A stretch of 64,000 bases of DNA from Pedobacter sp. SL55 (GTDB taxonomy: Bacteria > Bacteroidota > Bacteroidia > Sphingobacteriales > Sphingobacteriaceae), in assembly GCF_026625705.1 (NCBI RefSeq), contig NZ_CP113059.1:496001-560000 (forward strand). The letters are read 5' to 3'. The notes under the pieces were generated by a model. The model did not search any database. It was not told the origin of the DNA and saw nothing but the letters and a program-made list of their open reading frames with translations. Every line of letters begins with the position of its first letter. Position 1 is the first letter of the stretch. Below, piece by piece: positions 17,205-31,320 of this stretch. Made by a program: the position numbers and the translations under genes.

Positions 17205-18035
17205 CTACTTTTGAAAAACATATTTACCCCAAAAATCTGTAGCTACCATTAAATCCTGACGAGCCAAATTTGCATTTCCCCCACCAAAACTACCTCTAGC
17301 ATTACCGCCTCCAAAACCGCCTCCACCTGCATTAGCTCTCATTGCAAAATTGCCCATCTCTGGTCTGCCATTTAATTTAATTTGGTAGGCAAACTCTTTT
17401 ATCTCGTTCACATTAATATCCATCAAAGCAAATGGAACCGCCAATTCATAAACATAAGCCCCTTGCTCGTCCATTTTCCCTACCGCTTTAATTCCATATT
17501 CGTTGTAAATAGAAACCAAAGAATCTGAAATGCTTTTAAATCCCGAAACCTTGATTTCTTTAATTGCGGCCAATTGTACTTTTCTTTGCGCTAAGGCAAT
17601 AGAATCTCTTTGAGCTGGAGTTTGCTCTGTTCTATTCTGGCCCATTCGTTGTCTGTTCTGTGCGCCTGTGCCTCCCAATCTATTTGCAGTATTAGTTCTA
17701 GTTAAAAACGGATAAGTAACCGTAAAGCCCTCATCAGCTTTTTTCTTTCCTTTGGTGTTGATGGTAAAAGAAATTCCGCCAGCCATAATTTTTGTTATGG
17801 TTTCGTTGTTCGCAGCTTTAATCAGCAAATAGAAATTCTTATCGTCGTTGGCTAGGGTATGTAGCAAATCTGTTCTTTTATTATTTGCTGCAAATCCCTC
17901 CCATTCCTGATTTTTTCCATCTATACGCACTGATGTAGGCGCTGCAAGCTTTGTAGTCTGTACATCTGGCAGCTTTTGTGCATAGGCCTGATAACCTATG
18001 CAATAGGACATTAAAAAAGCGTAAAATAGTTTCAT
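17205..18035 (-). CDS. Exported protein with CBM9/DOMON-like N-terminal sandwich
   Basis: The protein has 276 residues with a signal peptide ending near GYQAYAQ. The ..SVRIDGKNQEWEGF.. and DDKNFYLLIKA pattern is that of CBM9-like periplasmic domains. The C-terminal part is rich in Gly, Phe, Asn and Arg (AGGGGFGGGNARGSFGGGNA). The downstream barrel protein also has a Gly/Asn-rich stretch, so the two may interact; that is inference. It precedes the barrel gene in the same direction with a 12-bp gap. Confidence 0.65.
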   Translation of the reverse strand: MKLFYAFLMSYCIGYQAYAQKLPDVQTTKLAAPTSVRIDGKNQEWEGFAANNKRTDLLHTLANDDKNFYLLIKAANNETITKIMAGGISFTINTKGKKKADEGFTVTYPFLTRTNTANRLGGTGAQNRQRMGQNRTEQTPAQRDSIALAQRKVQLAAIKEIKVSGFKSISDSLVSIYNEYGIKAVGKMDEQGAYVYELAVPFALMDINVNEIKEFAYQIKLNGRPEMGNFAMRANAGGGGFGGGNARGSFGGGNANLARQDLMVATDFWGKYVFQK

Positions 18036-18104
18036 TTGTTGTGGTTTACAATTGTGTGTACCAGTTTGGACTTCAAATATTGAAAAAGGATTAAAAACAT
18101 TAGG

Positions 18105-18135
18105 ATAAAAAAATCCCCAGAATTAATCTGAGGAT
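18105..18135 (-). terminator. Rho-independent terminator of the S8 protease gene
   Basis: Read on the minus strand, ATCCTCAGA-TTAAT-TCTGGGGAT is followed by seven T. It lies 18 bp behind the stop at 18153. Confidence 0.8.
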
Positions 18136-18152
18136 CTAAAATTTTCCTTTTT

Positions 18153-19919
18153 TTATTTCGATGACTTATAAGTCTCTGCCAATTGTAATGCATTATAAGC
18201 ATTTACAATACCTCCGCTTACACATAACTCTGAAAAGTTAACCCTTACCGTTTCATCCTTCTCATTTTTATATTTCACTTTCCTATTAACCTTAGTAACC
18301 GATTTCATGATGATGTCTTTCACATCAATCGCCGTTAGTTCTGGATGATAGCTCAAAATCAATGCGGCCAAACCCGAAACTACTGGTGCTGCCATACTTG
18401 TTCCATCAAACTCTTCATACTTCGAGTTCGGTGTGGTCGAATTAATCATAAATCCAGGTGCAAAAACATCTACATTATATTTTCCATAATTAGAAAACGA
18501 AGCTTTTAGGTCATCATCATCTTTATAGGCACTAGCGCCTACTTCTATCCAGTTCTTTGCATGTGGCAGTTGATATTTTGCTGTATCTAAAGGTATTGGC
18601 TTTGCAAATGTATCTCTTCTAGGAGATCCTGTAGGTCCACCGTTCATTGTATTAGGAGCTAGTGCTACAAAAGGTTTAACTTCTGGTTTCTTATTTTTCT
18701 TAGCATAAGCTTCGGCTTCGGGGCTATCGTAGTATTTAGTTGGAAAATTATCTGTTACATCATTATTCTGATTATCATTTCCAGCTGCATGCACCAATAA
18801 CACACCTTTGCTTTCTGCATATTTGATGGCTTCGTCTACCACCTTCTTATCCCATTTGTAGCCTTTCCCAAAACTCATATTAATAATTCTGGCGCCGTTA
18901 TCTACTGCATATCTAATGCCATTAGCTACGTCTTTATCCCGCTCATCTCCTTGCGGAACAACTCTAATCGTCATGATACTAACGCTGTTTGCCACCCCTT
19001 TAATACCAATATCATTACTTCTGTTTGCACCAATAATACCTGATACGTGAGTGCCATGGTCTGCATCTGGCCCAGTTACGTCATTATTTCCGTAAATGCG
19101 CTCGTTCGAATTTGAATAATCATCGCCAACTAACGCAGCTCTTTCATCATATTTTTCGTTCAAGTTGTATTTAAGCATTTGCTCAAGTTCCTTGTGCCCC
19201 TTTCCAATTGACTCGTAGAACTTTTCTATACTCCCTTCATCTTTAGAACCTTTACGAACGATCTTTTTGATGTACTCTTGCATTTCGTCATCAGCCTTAT
19301 ATTTCTCCATATCCTCTAACGAAGGGATTTTCTTCTGATTGATAAAAGCTACCGAATCCATCACTTTTTTAATAGCAATATATATTGGAAAAGCCGAACT
19401 TGCTTCATCATACTTTTTGCCAAAATCAGAAACTACACGTCTGTACAGATTATACTCTTCTTTCTCTGCGCTGTCTAAAACTGTCGTTCTAATTACAGAG
19501 CGATATTTTGGCTCCAACTTTCTTTTGATACGAACCAGCTCTAGGTTGTCATGAGCTAAATTACCATTCTTCGAACCTATAAAGTTCCATCCATGAATAT
19601 CATCTACATAACCGTTGCCATCGTCATCTATTCCATTTCCAGGAATTTCCTTTTTGTTAGTCCACAATACATCCTTTAAATCTTCATGATTAATATCCGT
19701 TCCACCATCTATTACTGCAACAACAATCTTTTGCTTAGGTTTTCTATTCTTTAGTAGCTCGTTGTAAGCCTTTTCTGTGCTTATACCAAAATAACCGTCT
19801 GATACCAAATCTAAATTAAACCAATTAGGAGGTAACTTAACATTCTTATCTTGAGCTTTGCTGATACCAACAGTAGCTAATAATATTAAAAAAGATATAA
19901 CTATTCTGTAAACTCTCAT
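18153..19919 (-). CDS. Secreted S8 family serine peptidase (subtilase) with a long Asp-His insert
   Basis: The start at 19919 (MRVYRIVISFLILLATVGIS) gives a clean signal peptide; the codons back to 19952 are rejected. The protein has 588 residues. The catalytic triad is D71 (AVIDGGTD), H288 (DHGTHVSG) and S508 (DGTSMAAP), with the oxyanion Asn at N381 (AAGND). About 217 residues separate Asp and His, where typical subtilases have ~40. The insert is Lys/Glu-rich and probably helical. No C-terminal sorting domain of the type IX secretion system is visible, so the site of action is probably periplasmic or outer-membrane. Confidence 0.92.
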   Translation of the reverse strand: MRVYRIVISFLILLATVGISKAQDKNVKLPPNWFNLDLVSDGYFGISTEKAYNELLKNRKPKQKIVVAVIDGGTDINHEDLKDVLWTNKKEIPGNGIDDDGNGYVDDIHGWNFIGSKNGNLAHDNLELVRIKRKLEPKYRSVIRTTVLDSAEKEEYNLYRRVVSDFGKKYDEASSAFPIYIAIKKVMDSVAFINQKKIPSLEDMEKYKADDEMQEYIKKIVRKGSKDEGSIEKFYESIGKGHKELEQMLKYNLNEKYDERAALVGDDYSNSNERIYGNNDVTGPDADHGTHVSGIIGANRSNDIGIKGVANSVSIMTIRVVPQGDERDKDVANGIRYAVDNGARIINMSFGKGYKWDKKVVDEAIKYAESKGVLLVHAAGNDNQNNDVTDNFPTKYYDSPEAEAYAKKNKKPEVKPFVALAPNTMNGGPTGSPRRDTFAKPIPLDTAKYQLPHAKNWIEVGASAYKDDDDLKASFSNYGKYNVDVFAPGFMINSTTPNSKYEEFDGTSMAAPVVSGLAALILSYHPELTAIDVKDIIMKSVTKVNRKVKYKNEKDETVRVNFSELCVSGGIVNAYNALQLAETYKSSK

Positions 19920-20206
19920 CTTAACTTTTATATGATATACGATAATATACAAAAATAACCATTTAAAAAGTATCGATGAGATAGCGAAGCAACTTTAACA
20001 AAAATTAACAAAGAAACTATTTCAGAATTATAATTCGTAACTAAGACTAACCACTGACACTGCTAGACAAGTTTTAAGTATTTACACAGAAAAGTAAGGA
20101 GATTTATAAGAAGTTGTTTCCTTCGAAGGTTTTTTCTGACTCTTCCATAAATCATGGTCGCATAAAACGCCAGAAGTGCCGAGTACCGCAGGAATTTTAT
20201 ATTACA

Positions 20207-20240
20207 CAAAAAAGCCCCTTGACATTTCTGCAAGGGGCCG
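20207..20240 (-). terminator. rRNA operon terminator
   Basis: On the minus strand GGCCCCTTG pairs with CAAGGGGCT and is followed by TTTTTT. It lies just behind the 5S gene. Confidence 0.9.
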
Positions 20241-20246
20241 TTTAAG

Positions 20247-20357
<111 letters not shown>

Positions 20358-20446
20358 AATATCTTTGTTATTATTCAGTGATAATAAATGACATATTATT
20401 GAAAGAAGTTAAGTTTCGAAGAGCAAACAACGTCTGCTTTGATGAA

Positions 20447-23316
<2,870 letters not shown>

Positions 23317-23545
23317 CTCATGCGCCTTTTGCGCCGCATGGTATGCTTTTTTGCTCTTGTCATGATGTCTCATCCCCGATTTGCATCGGGAGAGCACAAA
23401 CACAACAGTCGCCTATTGTTGTTTGCTCTTCTTTTTTAACTTCTTCCAATATGTCAAAGAACTTTCTCAAGGTGGAGCAAGGATTAATGAGCAAGGAATA
23501 AAGACCATGTCTTTTATCTTTGTTCTTTCATCTTTGTTCACCGAG

Positions 23546-23625
<80 letters not shown>

Positions 23626-23636
23626 AAAACTATCCG

Positions 23637-23711
23637 TAGTCCCGTCCAGATTTGAACTGGAGACCCCTACATTATCAGTGTAGTGCTCTAACCAGGCTGA
23701 GCTACGGGACT
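23637..23711 (-). tRNA. tRNA-Ile (GAT)
   Basis: The minus strand begins AGTCCCGTAGCTCAGCC, has a CTACA-CTGATAA-TGTAG anticodon arm with GAT, and ends CGGGACT plus discriminator A. CCA is not encoded (CGG follows), unlike the neighbouring tRNA-Ala. Confidence 0.95.
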
Positions 23712-23942
23712 ATTTGATCTTAGATTCTAGATTGACGATTTTAGATTTGTTCCGTTTCCTTCTTAAATCGTAACTCGTAATTCGTAAATCGTAATTAACA
23801 ATCAATCTCGCCGCTAGCTAAGCTAGAATGGCTTCATCTTCTTGGTGTTTCTTTTTTCCTGTTTAGAGATATATCATCATTTACATCCTATACTATATCA
23901 TATAGTATCATTTGGGCGCAGCGAGTGGACAGTTCCACTCCA

Positions 23943-25466
<1,524 letters not shown>

Positions 25467-25788
25467 AATGTGAATTCGAACTCTGACTATCTATTAACTA
25501 AAATTGATTGTCTGTTCTTGATTTGTATTGTCTGTAAGAACCGACCTAAAGAAAACAGTTCGGCTGTATGTACTTTACAGTAAACATTTTCGCCTCGCTG
25601 CGCTTTTGTAAATGATATCTCTTTAATGAACTTATCGACCTTACCTCGCGGTGGTCTATATATCCTGCAATTCCCTACTTGTGTTTCAGCGGTCTTAATG
25701 TTCCGCATCTGTTTGGTAGCTCATTGTTTCAATCTTGTTTTGTTTAGCTGCGAACTCCGTTCGTCAGCTCCCGTTTCGTTTGGGACTG

Positions 25789-25819
25789 CAAAGGTAGGAA
25801 ACTTTTTCTTCTTTCCAAA
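25789..25819 (-). promoter_or_regulatory. rRNA promoter, proximal
   Basis: On the minus strand TTTG (25816-25819), 19 nt, then TACCTTTG (25789-25796). This is exactly the Bacteroidota TTTG-N19-TAnnTTTG layout. It lies about 320 bp before 16S. Confidence 0.85.
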
Positions 25820-25916
25820 TAAAAAATGAAATATTTTTTATTTGCTCTTCTTCATCTTACCAACCCCTCTCTTCTCCCTCTTTCAAAACCTCAACCTCTT
25901 CCTCCGAAGCGGAGTG

Positions 25917-25946
25917 CAAAGGTAGAAAAACTTTTCCCTTTTCCAA
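25917..25946 (-). promoter_or_regulatory. rRNA promoter, middle
   Basis: On the minus strand TTG (25944-25946), 19 nt, then TACCTTTG (25917-25924). The downstream CACTCCGCTTCGGAGG is shared with the distal promoter, so the two arose by duplication. Confidence 0.85.
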
Positions 25947-26021
25947 GAAAAAAATAAAACTTTTTTCTTTCCCGTTTGTTAGTGCTTTTCATCCAGTCCC
26001 CTCTTCCTCCGAAGCGGAGTG

Positions 26022-26051
26022 CAAAGGTAGAAAAAAATTATCCCTGCGCAA
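26022..26051 (-). promoter_or_regulatory. rRNA promoter, distal
   Basis: On the minus strand TTG (26049-26051), 19 nt, then TACCTTTG (26022-26029). The same CACTCCGCTTCGGAGG follows as at the middle promoter. Confidence 0.83.
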
Positions 26052-26622
26052 TACAAACAGCACTTTTTATTACAAATAGCTATATAAACTGCTGACAAAC
26101 AAGAAGAAAAAAATCATACTGGCCCACTGCTTAAGATAACCTTATATATATGGTAGGATAAGGGATGGCTTTTGAAGTACATATAAGAGCATCTATTGTG
26201 CTTTTTAAACCGCTAAGAAAACGGAGAAACGCAAAGGCGCAAGGCTAAAGAAAGAAAAATGCGGGAAGATCGGGACGGATATTGATTATCAAGGCATGGA
26301 TTGTTGCCCAGGTAGGATAACAGCCCCTCGAAACTCGGGACGAAAGAATGTTAAGATGTTTAAGCGAAATGCGATAATAGAATTTGCCACTTCCTATATA
26401 ATATAGTTATACCAACTAGGGATAATTGGATGTTTAGGATTGGCAGGAAGACAGATAATAGCAGAAAACACTTTTGCTGGATAAACCCGATGGAAATGGA
26501 AAGCCCGCAAGCGAGGTACGAGTACGGACTTGGAATGAACAGCCCCGAAGCGAATTCGGGACAGGCGGGACTAGCTTATGATAGCACCCCAGAAATAATG
26601 TTTTCTAATAATTTAATAAAGA
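26052..26622. other. Intergenic stretch upstream of the rRNA promoters
   Basis: I see no gene. It contains a repeat-like piece with 'ggaaagcccgcaagcgag' (~26499-26516), similar to one near 14152. The open frame at 26430-26729 runs across the 3' end of the opposite CoA-binding gene and is not believed. Confidence 0.5.
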
Positions 26623-26982
26623 TTAATACTGACCTGTACTTAATAAAACCAAAGTACAAGCTTCGGTGTATTCTATATTGTTTGCATCTAAAACTCGTTG
26701 CAGTTCCATGTTTTCGGTACCAGGATTAAAGATTACACGCTGGGGCTTAGTAGCTATAATATAATCGAAATACTCTGGCTGTGTGGCTGGCCCTATATAA
26801 AGTGTGACGGTATCTATGTCTTTATATACATGTGCTGGTTTTTCAATTGGCACACCTGCAACTTCGCCTGTTTTGACACCAACGTTCACAATTTCGTGGC
26901 CACGACTAGTTAACATGTGTGCGGCTTTATAAGAGTATCTATTAGCATCTGGGCTTGCACCTATAATTAATGTCTTTTTCAT
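26623..26982 (-). CDS. CoA-binding domain protein (YccU-like)
   Basis: The protein has 119 residues. The N-terminal KKTLIIGASPDANRYSYKA is the Rossmann-type CoA-binding start, and the end contains FNPGTEN and a conserved Cys (EACTLVLL). Small stand-alone proteins of this type bind CoA or a similar nucleotide in the cytosol. The precise role is unknown. Confidence 0.85.
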   Translation of the reverse strand: MKKTLIIGASPDANRYSYKAAHMLTSRGHEIVNVGVKTGEVAGVPIEKPAHVYKDIDTVTLYIGPATQPEYFDYIIATKPQRVIFNPGTENMELQRVLDANNIEYTEACTLVLLSTGQY

Positions 26983-27096
26983 TTCAACTTCTTTGATTTC
27001 ACAGTTTTTGGGATTGCACCGATTTGTTTATTAAAACGCATTTTAGATATTAATGTTTATGCTGATTTAGAATTGCGTTTGCGCAGTTAACACCAT

Positions 27097-28608
27097 CTAT
27101 TGCCGCCGACACAATTCCCGTGCATAGCCAGCCCCCTCTGCACAAGGATACAAACCTTTGATTTGAGGATGCTGAAAAGTCTCCTTATCTCTCGGAATAC
27201 GCACTGGCGATGATGTTCTACTTTCTACGCCGACTAAAATAGCTTCGTTGGTGTAGTAACCTTTCATTTTGCGACCAAACAATGGAAGTGCACCACGCAG
27301 GCTTTCGGAAACAAATTCTGGAAGTATGTTATCCAACATTGAACTCTTAGTGCCTGGCAAGTACGAGTTCTTTGGCAGATCTATTGATAGTCGGTTTTCT
27401 ACAAAATCTATCATGCGTTGTGCTGGAGCTACCAGATTACCACCGCCTGCTTCAAATGCCTTTTGTTCTATTTCTGCCTGAAAATGTAACATCCGTAGCG
27501 GATCGTAACCTTGAACATCATCTAAAGTAACTTGAACCACCGTACCTGAATTAGCATAGGGGTTATTTCGCTTAGATGGCGACCACCCGTTAACCACAAT
27601 TTCGTCTAAACCTGTAGCGCAAGGGGCAATGATACCGCCAGGACACATACAAAAAGAGAAAACGCCTCTATTTTTCACTTGTTCTACCAAACTGTAATAG
27701 GCCGGCGGCAGATATTCGCTCCTAATATCACAATGATATTGCGCTTGGTCTATAATATCTTGAGGATGCTCTATACGCACACCTAATGCGAAAGGTTTTG
27801 CTTCGATCAGAATATTCTTACGATGTAACAATTCGTAAATATCTCTAGCGGAGTGGCCTGTTGCTAGAATTACAGACTTGGCATGTATCTCTTGTTCGTG
27901 ATTAACGATAATTCCCTGCACAGCTCCATCTTTGATGATTAAATCGGTAAGCTTTGTATCAAAAAGCACCTCTCCTCCTGCTTCGATAATGGTTTCGCGA
28001 ATGGCTGTGATGATGTGTGGCAGCTTATTGGTACCGATATGCGGTCGGGCATCAATCATGATATCTTCTTCGGCCCCGTGTTGCACAAAAATTTGCAATA
28101 CTTTATTGATATCGCCACGTTTGTTAGATCTAGTGTATAACTTACCGTCTGAATAGGTACCCGCACCACCTTCGCCATAGCAATAGTTGGACTCTGTATT
28201 TACCAATCCTTGTTTATTGATGGCGGCCAAATCTCTACGGCGTTGCTTTACATCCTTACCTCGTTCTACTACAATTGGCTTTAATCCGTTTTCGATACAT
28301 TGTAAAGCCGCAAATAAGCCAGCGGGACCAGCACCAACAATGATTACCTTTTTATCGTCGTTTACTTTAGTATATGTAAGCCTATTTTCCTCTGCTGTAT
28401 ATTCTTCATCTATAAAAGCACGAACCTGCATACGATAAACCACTTTTCTAGAGCGGGCATCTATTGATCTTTTTAAGATTTTAAAGTGTCTGATTTGAGC
28501 TGGACTTACATTCAGAGCTTTGGCTAAACTTTCTGTAATTGCTGCCTGATTACCTACATGATGAGGAACAATAGTTATTTCGATGTCTTTTTGCATAGTG
28601 TTTGTCAA
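27097..28608 (-). CDS. FAD-dependent oxidoreductase (COG2509 type)
   Basis: The protein has 503 residues; the Met 4 codons in (28596) is an equally good start. After an ~85-residue N-terminal domain, VIIVGAGPAGLFAAL is the FAD-binding GxGxxG motif. A second signature (CYGEGGAGTYSDGKLYTR) and the ATGHSARD segment are typical of this uncharacterised dehydrogenase family. The frame ends GYARELCRRQ, where homologs I know of continue with a glycine-rich FAD-binding tail. The end may therefore be slightly short, possibly through a 3' change around 27097. Substrate unknown. Confidence 0.85.
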   Translation of the reverse strand: MTNTMQKDIEITIVPHHVGNQAAITESLAKALNVSPAQIRHFKILKRSIDARSRKVVYRMQVRAFIDEEYTAEENRLTYTKVNDDKKVIIVGAGPAGLFAALQCIENGLKPIVVERGKDVKQRRRDLAAINKQGLVNTESNYCYGEGGAGTYSDGKLYTRSNKRGDINKVLQIFVQHGAEEDIMIDARPHIGTNKLPHIITAIRETIIEAGGEVLFDTKLTDLIIKDGAVQGIIVNHEQEIHAKSVILATGHSARDIYELLHRKNILIEAKPFALGVRIEHPQDIIDQAQYHCDIRSEYLPPAYYSLVEQVKNRGVFSFCMCPGGIIAPCATGLDEIVVNGWSPSKRNNPYANSGTVVQVTLDDVQGYDPLRMLHFQAEIEQKAFEAGGGNLVAPAQRMIDFVENRLSIDLPKNSYLPGTKSSMLDNILPEFVSESLRGALPLFGRKMKGYYTNEAILVGVESRTSSPVRIPRDKETFQHPQIKGLYPCAEGAGYARELCRRQ

Positions 28609-28811
28609 GTTTTTATCTCGAACACTACAAAATTAGGATTATTTTATTGTTAAATTGTCTGATTACTTTTGATAGATATATCAGATGCTATTATTTTATT
28701 TGTTTATCTTGTATTGGATATGGCAACTTGTCAGTTTTTTATCCGTTTTAGTAACAAGGAACGAATATTGATATCTAATGATCAAATAATAAAACCTAAA
28801 AAGAAAATCAC

Positions 28812-29393
28812 ATGAAAAAAGTTTTAATTGGAATTGTTGCGATTGTGGCAATAGTAGCTTTGTTTAGTGGCTGTGGATATAACAGCATGGTAAAGCTAGA
28901 TGAGGATGTTAAAACAAAATGGGGAGCTGTTGAGGCTCAATACCAACGTAGATCAGATTTGATCCCTAACTTAGTGAGCACTGTTAAAGGCGCTGCAAAA
29001 TTTGAGCAATCTACTTTAACTGCCGTAATTGAAGCACGTAGTAAAGCAAGCCAAATTACTGTAGACCCTAATAAGCTTACTGAAGAAAATATGCAGAAAT
29101 ACCAACAGGCTCAAGGTCAAATTACACAGGCTTTAGGTCGTTTAATGGTGCTGACAGAAAATTACCCACAATTAAAAGCTACAGATCAATTTAGAGATTT
29201 GTCGGCACAATTGGAGGGAACTGAGAATAGAATTACGGTAGCTCGTACAGATTACAATACATCTGTGCAGGCTTACAACACCAAAGTGAGGTCGTTCCCC
29301 AACAACTTAACCGCTGGAATGTTTGGCTTTTCGCAAAAAGCCGCATTTAAAGCAGATGCTGGGGCTCAGAATGCTCCTAAAGTAGAATTTTAG
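28812..29393 (+). CDS. lemA: LemA family protein
   Basis: The protein has 193 residues. It starts with a hydrophobic segment ending VALFSGC (possible lipobox), then the LemA core: VKTKWGAVEAQYQRRSDLIP (residues 36-55) and the helix ENYPQLKATDQFRDL. LemA proteins are envelope proteins of unclear function, often encoded next to TPM-domain genes, as here. It is the first gene of a plus-strand set of three related genes. Confidence 0.93.
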   Translation: MKKVLIGIVAIVAIVALFSGCGYNSMVKLDEDVKTKWGAVEAQYQRRSDLIPNLVSTVKGAAKFEQSTLTAVIEARSKASQITVDPNKLTEENMQKYQQAQGQITQALGRLMVLTENYPQLKATDQFRDLSAQLEGTENRITVARTDYNTSVQAYNTKVRSFPNNLTAGMFGFSQKAAFKADAGAQNAPKVEF

Positions 29394-29477
29394 TTATAAA
29401 AAGCCTTTTTTACTGGGTAATGTATATCTTACGAATGTTTAAGCATACATTACCCTTTACTATTTAAATTAATTGGC

Positions 29478-29912
29478 ATGTCTATTTTCAGTGTACAAGA
29501 ACAAGAACTTATTGCCCAAGCTATTACCGCAGCCGAAAAAGCTACTTCTGGCGAAATCCGTATTGCAGTAGAGAAACATTGCAAAGAGAATGCGTACGAA
29601 AGAGCTACTGTTTATTTCCACGAGCTGGGAATGGATCAAACCTCACAACATAATGGCGTGCTCATTTATTTGGCTACCGAAGACCACAAGTTCGCCATTA
29701 TTGGCGATAAGGGCATTAACAATTTAGTACCTCCTGATTTTTGGGAAACTACCAAAACCGCAATGAAGGCCCATTTTATGGCAGGCAATTTATGCGATGG
29801 CATTATTGCCGGAATTGCCTTAGCGGGCGAAAAACTTTCTACGTTTTTCCCTAATCTAAATGATGATGTAAACGAATTGCCTAACGATATCGTTTTTATT
29901 GATCAAAAGTAA
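29478..29912 (+). CDS. TPM domain protein (short)
   Basis: The protein has 144 residues, almost entirely one TPM (YgcG/Psb32) domain: SGEIRIAVEKHC near residue 24, then HNGVLIYLATEDHKFAIIGD. There is no signal peptide and no membrane segment, so it may stay cytosolic or need a partner. It lies between lemA and the longer TPM gene. Confidence 0.88.
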   Translation: MSIFSVQEQELIAQAITAAEKATSGEIRIAVEKHCKENAYERATVYFHELGMDQTSQHNGVLIYLATEDHKFAIIGDKGINNLVPPDFWETTKTAMKAHFMAGNLCDGIIAGIALAGEKLSTFFPNLNDDVNELPNDIVFIDQK

Positions 29913-29990
29913 ATCCTATCCGCATTTGTATGCGAGCTTTAGACCGTGGCTATATCATATAAACCAGCATAGCCTTTTAACATCAGTTAC

Positions 29991-30767
29991 ATGAAAAGAA
30001 TATTTCTTTTAATTACCATACTGCTTTCGTCTCTCTTCGGCTTTGGACAGAATTTTCCTGAAAAATCGAACAAATTAGTTAACGACTATACCAATACTTT
30101 ATCTGCAGCGCAAGTTGCTAATTTAGAGAGTAAGCTTGTTGCTTTTGACGATTCTACCTCAAATCAAATTGCGGTAGTAATTATAAAATCTGTTGACGAT
30201 TACGACATTAACGAATATGCCTACAAGTTAGGGAGAGCTTGGGGAGTTGGAGGCAAAGAAAAAAATAACGGTGTAATTTTATTGGTTGCCCTTGGCGATA
30301 GAAAATTGTCTATACAAACTGGCTATGGATTAGAAGGTGCTTTACCAGACATCTATACCAAAAGAATTATAGAAAACGACATCAAGCCCTTTTTCAAGGA
30401 CGGAAATTATTACGCAGGTATAGATGCAGGAACCAATTCCATCATTTCGTTAGTTAAGGGCGAATACAAAAACGATAAGCCTAGAGCTAAAAAAGGTGTT
30501 GGCGGCGCAGGTTCGGGTTTAATCGTATTAATTATGATTATTGTGATTATCCTAATCATAAAAAGAGGTGGCGGCGGCGGTGGTGGCGAAGTAATCGGCA
30601 GTCGTGGGGTTTCTGATGCACTTTTCTGGGGAATGTTATTTGGTAGCGGTCGTGGCAATTCTGGCGGAGGCTTTGGTGGTGGATTTGGCGGAGGAAGTGG
30701 AGGCGGTGGCTTCGGCGGATTTGGTGGTGGTAGTTTTGGTGGCGGCGGTAGTAGCGGAAGTTGGTAG
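29991..30767 (+). CDS. TPM domain protein with Gly-rich tail (YgcG family)
   Basis: The protein has 258 residues: a signal peptide (to FGFGQ), a TPM domain (NDYTNTLSAAQVANLESKL ... NNGVILLVALGDRKLSIQTG), a transmembrane helix (SGLIVLIMIIVIILIIKR at ~173-190), and a C-terminal tail of Gly, Phe and Ser. This is the usual order for YgcG proteins, with the TPM domain outside the inner membrane. The antisense ORFs over the Gly-rich tail are artefacts. Confidence 0.9.
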   Translation: MKRIFLLITILLSSLFGFGQNFPEKSNKLVNDYTNTLSAAQVANLESKLVAFDDSTSNQIAVVIIKSVDDYDINEYAYKLGRAWGVGGKEKNNGVILLVALGDRKLSIQTGYGLEGALPDIYTKRIIENDIKPFFKDGNYYAGIDAGTNSIISLVKGEYKNDKPRAKKGVGGAGSGLIVLIMIIVIILIIKRGGGGGGGEVIGSRGVSDALFWGMLFGSGRGNSGGGFGGGFGGGSGGGGFGGFGGGSFGGGGSSGSW

Positions 30768-30842
30768 GCGGATTGACGATTTTAGATTTACGAATTACGA
30801 TTTGGCAACAAAAACAATACGCTAAACACGAAACCATAAAAA

Positions 30843-31229
30843 ATGTACAGAAGAGATTTACTTACGGCAGAAATTGAAAGGCTTGCACAGGTTTTAGCTA
30901 GAATTATGGGATTGAAATTGGAGGGTGATTTGGCACAGGCCGGCTTACTTTTCAATGAAACAATCGCTAATTCTTTTAAACTGCCTACGGATATCTTAGA
31001 AAATAATGATATCGACATCTTCGAAAAATGGCTCTCGGAGACCGATTTACCTGCAGAAAAACTTGACACGCTAAGCGAGTTTCTTTATTATGAACTAGGA
31101 ATTAGTGTTCAACGGAATAAACTAATTGCTCCTAGATTAAATTTGATCTATAAAGTTTTAGCAGAGAAACATAAAATCGTACATCTGGTAAACTTTCACA
31201 GACAGGAAATTATACAGCAATACCTTTAA
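30843..31229 (+). CDS. Hypothetical helical protein
   Basis: The protein has 128 residues, strongly helical, with no signal peptide. The start MYRRDLLTAEIERLAQVLARI resembles the N-terminal helix of the DUF6483 group, but I cannot confirm this. It lies 75 bp behind the TPM gene on the same strand. Confidence 0.6.
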   Translation: MYRRDLLTAEIERLAQVLARIMGLKLEGDLAQAGLLFNETIANSFKLPTDILENNDIDIFEKWLSETDLPAEKLDTLSEFLYYELGISVQRNKLIAPRLNLIYKVLAEKHKIVHLVNFHRQEIIQQYL

Positions 31230-31320
31230 TAAGGTAAAATCCAAAAGTAAAAAATCAAAAAACACACCAAAAGTTTGCATTAAAATACTGGCTGATTTTG
31301 AATTTTACTTTTAACTTTTA

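Noticed and set aside
26430..26729. 99-codon plus-strand frame
   Set aside because: It overlaps the 3' end of the well-supported CoA-binding gene and its first half is an extragenic repeat.
30410..30837. Antisense frames rich in Pro, Arg and His
   Set aside because: Shadows of the Gly-rich tail of the TPM protein.
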